Made by a program: the position numbers and the translations under genes. The notes under the pieces were generated by a model that had not been told where the DNA came from, ran no database searches, and saw only the letters and a program-made list of their open reading frames with translations. A stretch of DNA of 64,000 nt from Brassica napus (Eukaryota; Streptophyta; Magnoliopsida; Brassicales; Brassicaceae): NCBI RefSeq assembly GCF_020379485.1, contig NW_026015668.1:542147-606146 (forward strand). The letters run 5' to 3'. Below are positions 33,334 to 44,815 of this stretch, piece after piece; within the stretch, counting starts at the first letter, position 1, and every line of letters starts with the position of its first letter.

Positions 33334-33502
33334 GAGATTTGATCAATATGGGGATGGTGGAATATGATTTCCTCCTCACTTTGGAGGATATGATTCTTCA
33401 TATTAGTTTTTGACCATGATGTGACTCATAGGGGGAGATTGAAGACGTGGCTTTTCTATCCAGAGGTGATGAGTTCACGTGCATAGTCAAAAAGGGGGAG
33501 AT

Positions 33503-34141
33503 TGAAGATGTATATTATGTATCAGTTCGTGAAGTACTACAGGAGGTAGTACATGCGTGTGTCATGAAGATGGGCTTGGTTGAAGTTCGTGTTATGTGAT
33601 GTCCGTGGGCTTGTTATGCTTGGAGAAGAAGCAATATGTTTATTGGAAGATTTACATTAAGTGTAAAGGATATTACTTGAAGAGGAAAAGGCAAGTGAGT
33701 TATTCCTTGGGAGAAAAAAGAAAGTTGCTTAAGTTGCTTTTGGAAGAACTTGGAGAGTAAGTTCTGATTATGTATACATGGAGTACGTGTCTCTATGGTA
33801 AGAGTCGTCTCTGCAAAAAGAAAAAAAAACGAAGAGATCATTGTTTGGTGCTTGTGTGATCAAGCCTTTGGTGTTGCTGCTCTGCATTAGGTGCTGACAT
33901 AGTTGTTGAAGTACTTCCAGAGTGTTGGAAGATTGAAGTCTAGATTCAGGAAGAATTTAACTCGGGGTCGGGAAGATTCTGATAAACAAAAGTCTAGACT
34001 CTAGGGTGAGTTTAGCTTAGTACTGGGGTAATCCTAAAGGATTCTTGTAATAGTAAAACTTTCTTGTTTTAATGAATTCGAAAAAAGAAAAACTTATGTC
34101 TTGTTTATTTCTGCATTTACTCTGAACTCACTGCACATACA
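33503..34141 (+). repeat. 3' LTR of gag-only Copia
   Basis: It aligns with 20944-21558. The purine-rich AAAAAGGGGGAGATT precedes it, and the TSD TATTC follows at 34142. Confidence 0.94.
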
Positions 34142-35890
34142 TATTCTACGTCTCTGTGGAATCAACTCTCTGTGACATTTCAAAGCTTGACCAAGAAGAA
34201 GATTGTGAGCCATAGGAAACAAGATAAATGATTATCTAGCGTACGCGACTACTCCAGCAAAAGCAAGACACCCTTTCGCTTCAGCCATGAATAAATCAAG
34301 AAGAAGATACCCATTTGTCAATGGTAGGTTCATCGAAACATTGTACTTATTCAGTGTTTGAGAAACTAACTAACGGATAAACAGAGGAACTGGTTAGTGC
34401 AATGGACAATTCTAGAATCATTCTTCTGGCTGGAGCTACTGGTGGTGTAGGTAGAAGTGTTGTTGATATCTTTGAGGAGAAGAAGCTCGACTGTTAAAGC
34501 TCTGGTACTAACCTTTTGGATGTACTTCTCGATATTAAAAAAATGTGGGCAGTCATAAACTTTGTGTGAAAATATCAAAAGGTAAGGAATGAAGAGAAGG
34601 CTCGGACGAAGTTAGTAACCGACATTGATTTCGTGAGGAACTCCACAGTTTCAAGATCATTGATAACTATTTGCTTACTTCTTAGATTCTTGATTTAATC
34701 AGTGGGCTAAAATCAGATTGTTGCAGACATTACAAAGGAAAATAAATTAGTTCCTGAATAGTTAAAAGGGGTGAGGAAAGTGATCAATGCTGTTTCTGTT
34801 ATAGTCTGTCCAAAGGAAGGATATAAACCTGAGAGGCAAAAATACATTTAGGTTGTTTCTTAAAGATTTGATGCTCCTTTTTTATATATTCCCGCTCTGG
34901 GAAATGAGGGTTTTTAGATATGGATTTAACGCAAGGAGTCAGGTTCTTCTAGCCTAAGGTGATGGTACTGAAAGAACATTTCTTAAGCTCAATATTCAAC
35001 AGAACTAAACATATAGATTGTATGGTGATACACAGATAAAAGGCGACTCTCCCGAGTTAGTGGAATACACGGGAATGAAGAACTTGATCAATGATGTTAA
35101 AGATAGTGTTAAACTTGAGAACGGGAAGCTTCTTTTCTTTGGTGGGGGTACGTTGAGTCGCGTAACTTGATTAGTCTCTTTACTTGACATAACCTTTTTT
35201 GAGAAAAAGTTGAAGTCGATGTATTTGTATATATAACACATTTAAATATCTACATTGGGGAGCCTTGGATGATGTTGTAATGGTAGTTTTCAGCGAAAGT
35301 AACGTCATAGTAGACCTAACCGGTGGTTTGTTTTCTTCTCTTTGCTTTTTCTTTTCAGCTTATGTTTAGCAAATTAAGAAGGACCATTCGAGCGTACATT
35401 CAAGAATCTAAGGTGCGTTTAGTTTCTTTCTCCATAGAAACAAGAATCTTCACTAAACTCTGAATTGGCATTTGGTTTATATGCGGTTACAGGTTTGTTC
35501 ATGTTGGCTCTGTTTGGAGTAAACCGACCAGAGAGACCCGGTTTGGATCTAAGCAAACAACCTACGGATGTGAGAGTAAACAAGGAGCTTGACTTAATTC
35601 TCACTTACAAGTTGTAGACAGAAAATTTGAGAAACTCATTTTCACAAAAATTGAGGATTAAATCAAGAAGATGTTTAATTTCTCATTTTAGCTATTTTGT
35701 GTGTTTGTTTTCAAGTTAAAAAGTACCGTTCAGCGAACCTTTCACAATAGATCCTCAGAGTCATCCACCATAGAAAGACTACAAAGAGTATTTCAAGAAT
35801 CTGAAAGATGGAATCACTGGCAAAGAAGCTTTGGAACAGAGCAATGTTTCTGTTTGAAACATGATTTCTCTTTTGTTTGTTGTATCTGAA
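34142..35890 (+). pseudogene. CIA30-domain / NAD(P)-binding Rossmann plastid protein, broken
   Basis: Exon-like blocks in order: FASAMNKSRRRYPFVNG; the Rossmann start SRIILLAGATGGVGRSVVDI (GxxGxxG type); NEEKARTKLVTDIDF; ADITKENKLVPE, a stop, then LKGVRKVINAVSVIVCPKEG; KGDSPELVEYTGMKNLINDV; CIA30 remnants (around 35250-35410, RAYIQES); VNRPERPGLDLSKQPTDVRV and NKELDLILTYKL; and a last block near 35720-35890 (KDYKEYFKNLKDGITGKEAL). Stops, frameshifts and lost CIA30 exons show decay. The architecture, an atypical short-chain dehydrogenase with an inserted CIA30 domain, is that of HCF173-like and At4g18810-like chloroplast proteins. The closest paralogue is my inference. The 5' end lies at 20880-20943, separated by the Copia. 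Confidence 0.8.
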
Positions 35891-35952
35891 AAATCTTTTG
35901 CGAGTAACAACAAAATAAAGATTGTAGATCAAGATTAATATACAAAGCGTAT

Positions 35953-36219
35953 TCAACGACAACAATAAATATTATACCATTTGATCCGTGGAGGTTCTAG
36001 AACATTGTCAAGCTTCTCTGCCATTTCTTTGCCTGTAAGAATTGTGCCTTGTGGTGTAAGAAAAGTGGTGCGTTGAAACGGTGGAGACCAGATTCCACTT
36101 TTCTGGTAATCGAACTGAAACACAGACACGTCAATGTACTTGTCAAGAAGCTTGTCTGAAACTGGTTTGGATACGTTCTGAGTTAAAACAGAGGAAGATG
36201 AAGATGGAGAATCAGACAT
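35953..36219 (-). CDS. Small Ser-rich protein of unknown function, 88 aa
   Basis: The ORF starts MSDSPSSSSSVLTQNVSKPV and continues DKLLDKYIDVSVFQFDYQKSG, WSPPFQRTTFLTPQG and ILTGKEMAEKLDN. No domain is recognised. It converges with the CIA30-like pseudogene. A clearly related but deleted copy lies at about 54700-54876 (minus), so this was a real, duplicated gene. The C-terminal residues after LEPPRI look like read-through into non-coding DNA, so the present copy may be truncated or may lose a splice junction there. Confidence 0.5.
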   Translation of the reverse strand: MSDSPSSSSSVLTQNVSKPVSDKLLDKYIDVSVFQFDYQKSGIWSPPFQRTTFLTPQGTILTGKEMAEKLDNVLEPPRIKWYNIYCCR

Positions 36220-36545
36220 TGTCAGTTTATAAAATTAAGACAAAACAGAAAGTTTTTGATTGGAGGGTTTCAGATTCATGAGGAAAGGTTTGATGGAGAC
36301 TTTTGTGGTAATGACAAAATAATGGGATTTTCAGCAAAATAATGGAGGATGAGTGGGAAGGAGCACAGAACATTTGTCTGTTTATTTTTCTCTCTTTTTT
36401 TTGTTTCTTTGCCAATAGAAAAGATGCGTTGATTTTGGGCACAGAGTACAAATCATTGAGTGCTGTTTTCCTTTCCAAGAATCATTGTGCTCTTTCACAT
36501 GGCAAATGTTAACCTAAACGTGAAAGAATTTTTTTTTTTAAATAA

Positions 36546-36790
36546 TACTCCTTTTGTTTCATGGAATAATAAATATATTTGTGCAGTAAAATTTTCGTTA
36601 CAAAGTTAATGTCATTTAAAATTTTAATGCAAAATTTATGAGTTTATTCTTCATATTTATTTTTTAATGGTTGAAATATGATTAGGTGTATATGTAATTT
36701 TTATGAAAATATACAAAGTTTAATATTTTCTTAATGTGCATAAATCTAAAATGACACTGAAAATTTTAAAATGAAACATAGGAAATATAT
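36546..36790. mobile_element. MITE with GTTTCAT-type terminal repeats
   Basis: The left end ACTCCTTTTGTTTCAT and the right end ATGAAACATAGGAAATA are imperfect inverted repeats around an AT-rich core of about 240 bp. The ends resemble the CTCCxTCxGTTTCAT family of plant MITEs (Stowaway-like). The TSD (TA) cannot be fixed in this AT-rich context. Non-coding. Confidence 0.5.
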
Positions 36791-38530
36791 ATATACTGAA
36801 AAATAAAAATCATGTTAAAAGCTTGATGGTCTTGAACTAGTATATGAATCCAATGAGTATCAAACTCCACTTATGACATTGAGGTATAGAACTTGATTGT
36901 GGTTAGAGTCTTTCCACAACTGTATCTTTTTACACTGCCAAAACTTTTCTAACCATGTTTTTTGGTTGTAAAAGACAAAATACCTTAAGTACTAATATCT
37001 TAGTCTGAAGATTTATTACTAAAATATTAATGTTCGCAAACATACGACCACCCAGAGAATTAAAATTTACAAAACATATAAAAACTTGCTTAATTTTACA
37101 AAAACTAAAACTGTAGCTTTTTTCTAATCAGGCACATAGACTATATATAAAGAACATGTGGTGGCTTTGTATATATATCAAAATATTCTTATAAATTACA
37201 TTGTTTCGGAAACCCAAAAATGAAGTATGATGTCCAAAATAATTTTGCTAAAAGTCTACTTTATTTGTAAAGTTATTTCAAATGTTGAACCTCTTTTATA
37301 TGATAGTTTTCAAATGTTGAACCTATTCTTGACATTGTTTTTAAAGGCTCTTCGATTCTCTTCTTAACTAGTACAAATTTTATGATTTTAATATATACCT
37401 TTATAGATATTGATTTATTTTTGAGAGCTTTAATAGCATATCTTACTTAGATAATATATATATATATATATATATATATCATTTATATCTTACTATATGG
37501 CAAGATATTAGAAATACATAATAATTTAAGATTAATTATAATTATAATTATTAATATGTATATGATAAATTTAATATTAATATAATTATTATTTTAATAT
37601 GTTATAATTTTATATTTGAATATTATATAATATCATTTAAATTTTCCAATTGAACATTTTCGATTTTACATTATTTTGAAGTGATTTGCCATATGTCACC
37701 ACCACAATAATTTTGATAGAATACTTATATTTATATTTAATATTTATTTATATTTTTGTTAAATTTTTAAAAATATGATAATAAATCATAGATCATCATT
37801 AATACCACAATAATAATATAATAGTAGAAATAGAACTATAATAATATTTTACAATTTTTGGAATCTTATTTGTTTATATTTTTATAATTATATAAGTATA
37901 CAATTTTTATTTATTGAAGTTAACTGTAATATGAATATTTATATTTAATATTTATTTATATTTTTGGTAAATTTTTAAAAAAATGATAATAAATCATAGA
38001 TCACCATTAACACCACAATAACTAATATAATAGTAGAAATATAAATATAATAATATTTTAAAATTTTTGGAACCTTATTTGTTTATATTTTTATAATTAT
38101 ATAAGTATACAATTTTTATTACTAAAAAAAATCTTCCAAATTTTATGCATTTTTTTAAAAAAATTATAATTTTATAATCTCAGTATCATTAATTTCTTTT
38201 AATATGTACAAATTTTAAAAATATTATTTGTTTTACGTTTTGATAGTTATATACCTAGCAAAAAAAAATACTTAATTTTATAAAATTTAATATATTTAAC
38301 CAAAATAAATAGATTTAAAATATTTCAAAAATTATAATTTTAAATATATACATATTATTAAATATAAATTTAAATAAAAATATTTATTTTAGATATAATT
38401 AAATTAAATATTCTAAGCAAATAATAAAATCTAAAATTAACAAATTTTATTTTTAAATATAATTTAAATTTTAAAATTTTTTTTCTGCATGGTGCACTAA
38501 AATATTTAGTAATAAATATATGAACATTAA
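36791..38530. other. AT-rich intergenic DNA with microsatellite and local duplication
   Basis: No gene seen. A TA microsatellite lies at about 37448-37480. A roughly 185-bp block at about 37727-37911 recurs 208 bp further on (about 37935-38119) with scattered changes: an imperfect duplication. The part from about 38220 resembles the AT-rich DNA near 50-440. Confidence 0.6.
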
Positions 38531-38647
38531 AGTCACTTAAGAGCATCTCCAACTCCACTCCATAATTTACTGCAAAATAGAGTGAAAAATTGAATAATGA
38601 ACAAACAAAAAAATGATTAATCCAAAAAAAATGATTACTCCATAATC
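38531..38647. mobile_element. Truncated MITE-like fragment
   Basis: AAGAGCATCTCCAACTCCAC followed by TCCATAATTTACTGCAAAAT is a start seen in many Brassicaceae MITE copies. Related CTCCATAATCT occurs at the other edge (about 38640). It abuts the first recognisable F-box codons and probably truncated that gene. Family not assigned. Confidence 0.35.
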
Positions 38648-38992
38648 TAGCAAAACTGCAAACAAGTTGCAAACGATGGTACGTTTTATTCAAAGATCCA
38701 AAATTCGTGAAGAAGAACTCGGACAAGGCAGCGAAGGAGGTGATCTTACATATGGATTTTACGGTTCATTCAATGAACTTCAATCTCCAAGGAGCCCACA
38801 AAGGCACTTATCTAAAGGATTTAGAAGACCTAATAATATCTGAAATCTATCACAGCTACGGCCGACGGGTTGGTATTATGCTCCTTGGAGGAAAACAAAA
38901 GACTTGTGGTTTGGAACCCATGTACTGGTGAAACCAAAAGCATCAAAACAAGAAACTGGATAATGACAGGTATGGCTTTGGATGAGGTCTAC
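38648..38992 (+). pseudogene. F-box protein pseudogene, first part
   Basis: It begins inside the F-box itself (LQTSCKRWYVLFKDPKFVKK), with its N-terminal end lost. It continues [28 protein letters not shown], a frameshift, then [20 protein letters not shown]. Text stops at TSD TCTAC (38988-38992), where the LARD-like element enters, and continues at 47255. Confidence 0.82.
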
Positions 38993-40257
38993 TATGGGAA
39001 CCGAAATTCACCCGTTTAAATAAGTAAAGTAGGAGAACCCTAATTATCCAGAGGTCCCGGATATCTGATAATACCACACGCCAAGCAATCAGAATACGAA
39101 ATAAAGACGAGAAAATATAAGAAATCGAAAAGAGAGTAAAGTAAATCTTATTCCGAATTCGCGTTTGAGCGTTACAACAAGGTCAGAGCCTGAGCTACGA
39201 GAGCTGTCGGCGAGATTTCTAGTTCTAAAACCCTAAATCAGCTAAACCTAATTGAGTTGCAGCTTGAATAACAAAAACAGAAAATTGCCTAAATTGCTCT
39301 TAGTGCTAAATTTGTTTTGTCTCGAATCCCCCTTTGCCTCTCACCTAGGACTCCTTATATACTTGCTCCTAGGTCGGTTTGCGCCTTTCCCCTTCTGCCC
39401 TTAAGCCGTCATAGCTCAAAAATGGAGATATTCCAATTTTTCCGATCTTCGTGATTATCTTCGGAAGCTTCACATTTATCCGCGGAAACTTGACATTTAT
39501 CTTGCCTTACGAACCAAGCATAAACCGTCATAAGGCTTTTGGGTTTTCGGTTAAAAAATCGTAAGTGGGCTTCGAGTTGCGTTTTAGGTCTCTTTGGGCC
39601 GTCTCTGATTCGAAACATTTATTACGGTTTCTTTGATAAAAACAAACTTCCCGCGGTTTTTATCATAAAGTTTGACTGATGACTTTGAGTGATGAGAAAC
39701 AAAGAATGGTTTAGCCATGACCTACGGGAGATAGCATTAAAGAGTAGACGAGAATGCATGGATTCGTGTCGTATCGACGTTTTGGAAAGTTTGGTCGCTA
39801 CGTAGCGACCGAGCAGTGTTGGAGCTCGGTCGTTACGTAGCGACCGAGCAGTGTTGGAGCTCGGTCATTACGTAGCGACCGAGCTTAGCGACCGAGCTTA
39901 GCAACCGAGCTTGGCTAGATCTCGGTTGCTACGTAGCGACCGAGCCATGTACGTACTCGGTCGCTACGTAGCGACCGACCGAGCCGTGTGCGTGCTCGGT
40001 CGCTACGTAGCGACCGAGCTTGGCTTGTGTGTGGTCCGATGGTCATACTTGAGCTTGTCTGCGGCCGATTTGGGTACATGTCTGTTGCCTCCGGACAATC
40101 GGTATTTAGTGGTTCGATTGAGATTAGAACAAGATTTTACCGCAAGACTCTTTGTGAAAATTCTTTTTACGAAGAATAACTTTCGTAAAAAATGTTTATG
40201 CTGATTTTTACGGAGATTTGGACGTTAACATCGTCGTAACCGTTTTTGACCTCAACA
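38993..40257 (-). repeat. 3' LTR of LARD-like element, with palindrome array
   Basis: It aligns with 46134-47254. Between about 39793 and 40015 it holds six copies or variants of the palindrome GGTCGCTACGTAGCGACC joined by CGAGC-containing spacers, against two in the other LTR, which accounts for most of the 144-bp length difference. Confidence 0.93.
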
Positions 40258-43200
40258 GTTAGCCCGCCAACCTGTTAGAATCGTGGATCGTTGATGAGAT
40301 TCTAGCGTGCGGTTAGGCGAGTTAGGCAAGATAGGCATGTTGGACGAAGTTCGTATCCGAAGATTCGTAGACAAACATTGAGGAAGAAAAACTTACGCAT
40401 ATAAAGAAAAGTTTTTTTTTTTTTTTGTTTTTATTAGGGCTGCGCCTTATGAAGGCTGCCTACATACCCTTGTCGAAGGGATCAAGCCTTTCGTAGTTCG
40501 TTTTCGAGTTAAGATGCTTACGATCTGTTTTCCAATGAGACATTTACGGTTTAGTTATGTGTCATGTAGAGATTATCATGCATGTTGCTGTTGATGGCAT
40601 TTTATATCGGACCTTTGTCGGCCTTGAAACTACCCTTGTTGGCTGTTTACTTTGACCAAGTGTGGCCGTATTTATGTTTTCGGGACTGAAAGCGTGTGGC
40701 TTCGAATCCCAGCCGCTTTGCGACTTTTTTAATAAATTGTGTTTCGCGCTTTAAGAACATGTTTGTATTCGTTCGATTGTAGAGGGAAGAGTATGAGTTG
40801 TCATCTCATATCTAACTCTTTGTAGATCGTTATATTCACTGTTCATTTTAGATGAGAATTTACGAAAATTTTGCTTTTCGGAACTTCATGAACATTGGAA
40901 TACAAGCGAAGAGACATATTTTGGGATCTCGTATCTTTTGATATCATGCCTAGAGACGTTAGAGACCAGTGTGCTGGGTTTACGGCAAGACCTAGGCTTA
41001 CTTCTGGTTTTAGGGGGTGCGATGACTAATTCGGCTTACATATCCCGTTACAGTTTCAACTTGATTCCATACCGATTTAAAGTCCGCGACAGGTTCTCGG
41101 CTTATACGACTTGTATGGTTGGAACCGAGCATCTCTCCAAGGACAATTTCTAAGTCTCCTGGAAGTACTGATCAAAATTTTGGATTTCTTTTATAGCGCT
41201 ATTACCCTTGTGTCAGGTGTATGAGAGCTATCTCTATGAGATGGCTAAGTCTGTTTAGGACTGTTAAGAGTTTGTTGTGATCAGCAACAAACTTATTGGT
41301 AGATATTACCCTTTTTGAATCTTCGCGAAAGATACGTGTTTTAAGAGGCTGTTAGTGCATATGATTGTTTGGTCCTCCAAGATGGTGTTTTTATCGAGGA
41401 AGGTATTTTTGTCGAAAAATGTTTCTTCAAGCGTCTGCGACGTCTCGCAATGCTGAAGATTGGTTTCTATTTCGTATGCCGTGTTTCGTACTCGAAATGT
41501 TTGCGGGCTTGAAGATGTTATGCGGTATTGCAAGGGTTTAGTCTTAACCCTGCGTTTGAGAAACATTTTGGTTTGTCTACGGATGTTCGCAGCCAAAAGT
41601 GTTGTTCCTGTTTGGATTTGATTTGCGATCGAGGAGTTAGTACCAAGGGGTCGTGTAAATTTGTCCCCGGAAAGAGGCATCCTCCTATACTGTGCTTTGT
41701 GAGGTGTTGGCCTTCCGAGATTTCTTTCGTGTATATTTGAGGATGTTTTGTATAGCTATATGAGCTCTGCTACGAGTTTTCCTTACATGCCGCATTTTAC
41801 GAGTAAAACACAGCAGGCTTAAAGTGAATTGTAGTATATGGAACTTGGTCGATCTTTGACAAGTTCAACCTTTCCGTTAACTGTTTGGTTGTTAGGATTG
41901 AGTTTTTTTATGACGAATTTACCGTATGATTCTCGTTTCTGGATCATACGATAATTGTTTGTGTAATCGTTACTTGGCGTTTCAAGATAAATTGCGGAAT
42001 ACCGTTTAGCCGTCAAGTTATTGGAGCGGTGGTCGCTCAATTGTTTTGGCTTTGCATGAAGGCTGTGCTCAGCTTTATAGCCAAGGACGTTGTTGGTAAA
42101 GGATTAAACCATGGCACTTTTGTGTTAACACCAAAGCCGTGTTAGTTTACGATTTTTCCTTAAAGGGATGCCGAATTCTGGTTCGGGCTTTACGGGAAGG
42201 CGTAGTTAGCCGAGGGCCAAAGGGCGTTTGTCGATATTGATAGGCCAAGTAAGCCGGAGCTTTCATGTTTTAAGATGGCCCATGGGTGTAGAAAATGATC
42301 TTTCCTTTAGGTTTCAGTTATACGACGAATATTTCGTATAATGTTTCCTTATTCGTATGAAAATTGTTTCCTTTTTATCCGAGGGAGACGAAGCCTAAGA
42401 GTCTCAACCCAGAACCCGTGCAGAGTCAGTTTCGAGGTTATTTCCTGCTCGGCTATATCCAAGGGAAGTGAAACTTAGAAGTCAGCGCTCTACGATGATA
42501 GTAAATCGGATATGTCAAAGTAGCGATGTTTCCGCAGATTTTACAGGACGCGTTTCTGCTTTGATTTCGATCTTTGGTGAGATTTCCTTGGAACCACTCA
42601 TGGAGTCTTACTAAAGGTTATTTTGTTATGATCTAGTAGTGAGAAATCATTTCGATGCTTTTCCGTGACTTACCAGGTTCAACGGAAACTGAAAGCAATG
42701 CTGGTGGTTGAAGATTTTCTCGTATAATTTTTGACTTTTATACGAAACTCATTTTATTTAAGTCAAAAGGGTCTTCCACACTTTTGCTAATCGTCGAGTT
42801 TTAGTTTGATATTGGTACAAGTTTTCTAAACGCATGATCGCGATAAGAGGTGCTGTATAGTCCTCGAGATTATGTTTGTGATGTTTTAGATATGTTGTTG
42901 GCGTTTAGACAAATCTTAGATTGTCGTTTGCCTATTGGGACGATTTTATTGAGGCATCCAATTGCCTAAGTGTTTTCTACCTATCGCTGCGAGAATTTAC
43001 TTTGTCAAAAGCATTTTTTTTATGCCGAGGCAAAAAGTTTTTTGAAGGGAGTATGCGAGTATAGTATACGTACCTACTCTCTCCCATTTTCTTCGAGGAA
43101 TTGAATGACCGATAATCCGGGTCGGTTTGAAGACGACACTAGGATTGCGACTTGGTGGTTTTCAGGTTTACAACTTGGAATATGTCGGTTTTTAATAAAG

Positions 43201-43800
43201 TTGCTAGGCACGAATCGATTTTAAGAAGATGTGCGTGTCTCTAGTTCTTTTTTTTTTTTGGAAGCGAGCTAAGTATGCGTGGCAATCGTTTCTCGTTATT
43301 GTGAGAGTTTAGATCGGTTAGCAAGATCTGCCAGAGCAATTAAAGAGCAATAGGAAAAATTACCTATGACTTAGTTCACTAGACTATCCACCTAAGTTTT
43401 AAGTTCCCTAAAATTCTATGGCAGTCTCAAAAGCGTTTTATTGCTTAGTACCTTCCAACGAAAATTCCAAGTTTGATCTTGAAACAAGCCGGACATACCT
43501 TAGTGTTCTCGGAGATGCAGTTTTGTCTCTTTTCAGTTTTTTTTTTCTTATTTCCCCTTCCTCTTCTCGTGTATGTTCGTCATTTTCGATATTGGTGTTT
43601 ATCCTTTGAAACTTGAAATTTTTCTTCCGAACTTGACTGTTATCTTCTCCTTAGATACGATGTCAATTTTTATAAAAAGGTTCAACGTAATCGTCTAGTT
43701 GAGGCGGCTAAGGTGTTAAGTTAACTGTTGCCATTTTATACGATTAATTTGAATTCATGCGAGAAAACAAGTCTTTACGGTTTTTTATCGTAAAGTTTCA
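40258..43800 (-). other. Non-coding interior of LARD-like element
   Basis: No coding frame of recognisable content on either strand. A T-run (about 40411-40425) and another near 43249 are the only simple features. Base composition is more balanced than the surrounding AT-rich DNA. Confidence 0.7.
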
Positions 43801-43829
43801 ATGGTAACTCCAATCGAGACGACACAAGA

Positions 43830-44815
43830 GACGTTTCGATCGAGATTCGAAGGAGAACGCAAAGATGGAGGTAAGGGCGAGTAGGAGCAAGCCAAGGAGT
43901 TTAGACAAGTCTTACTTGTTTTCGTCGTAAAATCTCAACGGAAACTCTGATTGAGACGAAACCAAAAGCGTTTCGATCGGGATTCAAAAGAGAAGGCAAA
44001 GGAGGACTTTTTTGAGGCCTGACAGGTCGCTATGTAGCGAGTTGTAGGTCTGACAGGTCTCTATGTAGCGAGTAGGAGCACGCCAAGAAGTTTAGACGAG
44101 TCTAACTTGTTTTCGTCGTAAAATCTCAACGGAAATTCCAATTGAGCCGAAACGAAAAGCATTTCGATGACAGTTCAAAAGAGAACGCAAAAGAGGACCT
44201 TTTTGAGGCCTGACAGGTCGCTATGTAGCGATTTGGAGGTCTGACAGGTCGCTATGTAGCAAGTAGGAGCAAGTCAAGAAGTTTAGACGAGTCTAACTTG
44301 TTTTCGTCGTAAAATCTCAACGGAAATTCCAATTGAGACGAAACGAAAAGCGTTTCGAAGAGGATTCAAAAGAGAACGCAAAGGAGGACCTTTTTGAGGC
44401 CTGAAAAGTCGCTATGTAGCAAGTTGGAGGTCTGACAGGTCGCTATGTAGCGAGTAGGAGCAAGCCAAGAAGTTTAGACGAGTCTAACTTGTTTTCGTCG
44501 TAAAATCTCAACGGAAATTCCAATTGAGACGAAACGAAAAGCGTTTTGATGAGGATTCAAAAGAGAACGCAAAGGAGGGACTTTTTGAGGCCTGACAGGT
44601 CGCTATGTAGCGAGTTGGAGGTTTGACAGGTCGCTATGTAGCGAGTAGGAGCAAGTCAAGAAGTTTAGACGAGTCTAACTTGTTTTCGTCGTAAAATCTT
44701 AACGGAAATTCCAATTGAGACGAAAAGAAAAGAGTTTCGATGAGGATTTAAAAAAGAACGCAAAGGAGGACCTTTTTTAGGCCTGACAGGTCGCTATGTA
44801 GCGACCTGGTTTGGG
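43830..44815. repeat. 191-bp tandem repeat array, about five copies
   Basis: The marker CTTGTTTTCGTCGTAAAATC occurs at 43915, 44106, 44297, 44488 and 44679, exactly 191 bp apart (one copy has ATCTT variants). Each unit includes two TGACAGGTCGCTATGTAGCGA stretches, related to the palindrome in the LTRs of the same element, and a GACGAAACGAAAAGCG stretch. Non-coding. Confidence 0.95.

Larger units (their letters stand above)
20944..34141 (+). mobile_element. Gag-only Copia retrotransposon hosting a CACTA element
   Basis: LTRs at 20944-21558 and 33503-34141 (TGAAGATGTATATT...TACA) are flanked by a perfect TSD TATTC (20939-20943 and 34142-34146). The PBS TGGTATCAGAGC begins at 21561, two bases after the LTR. 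The polypurine tract AAAAAGGGGGAG abuts the 3' LTR. The interior encodes only gag zinc-knuckle text. Protease, integrase and RT are absent, so it is non-autonomous. Net of the 10.5-kb CACTA it is about 2.7 kb. It interrupts the first exon of the CIA30-like gene. Confidence 0.95.
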
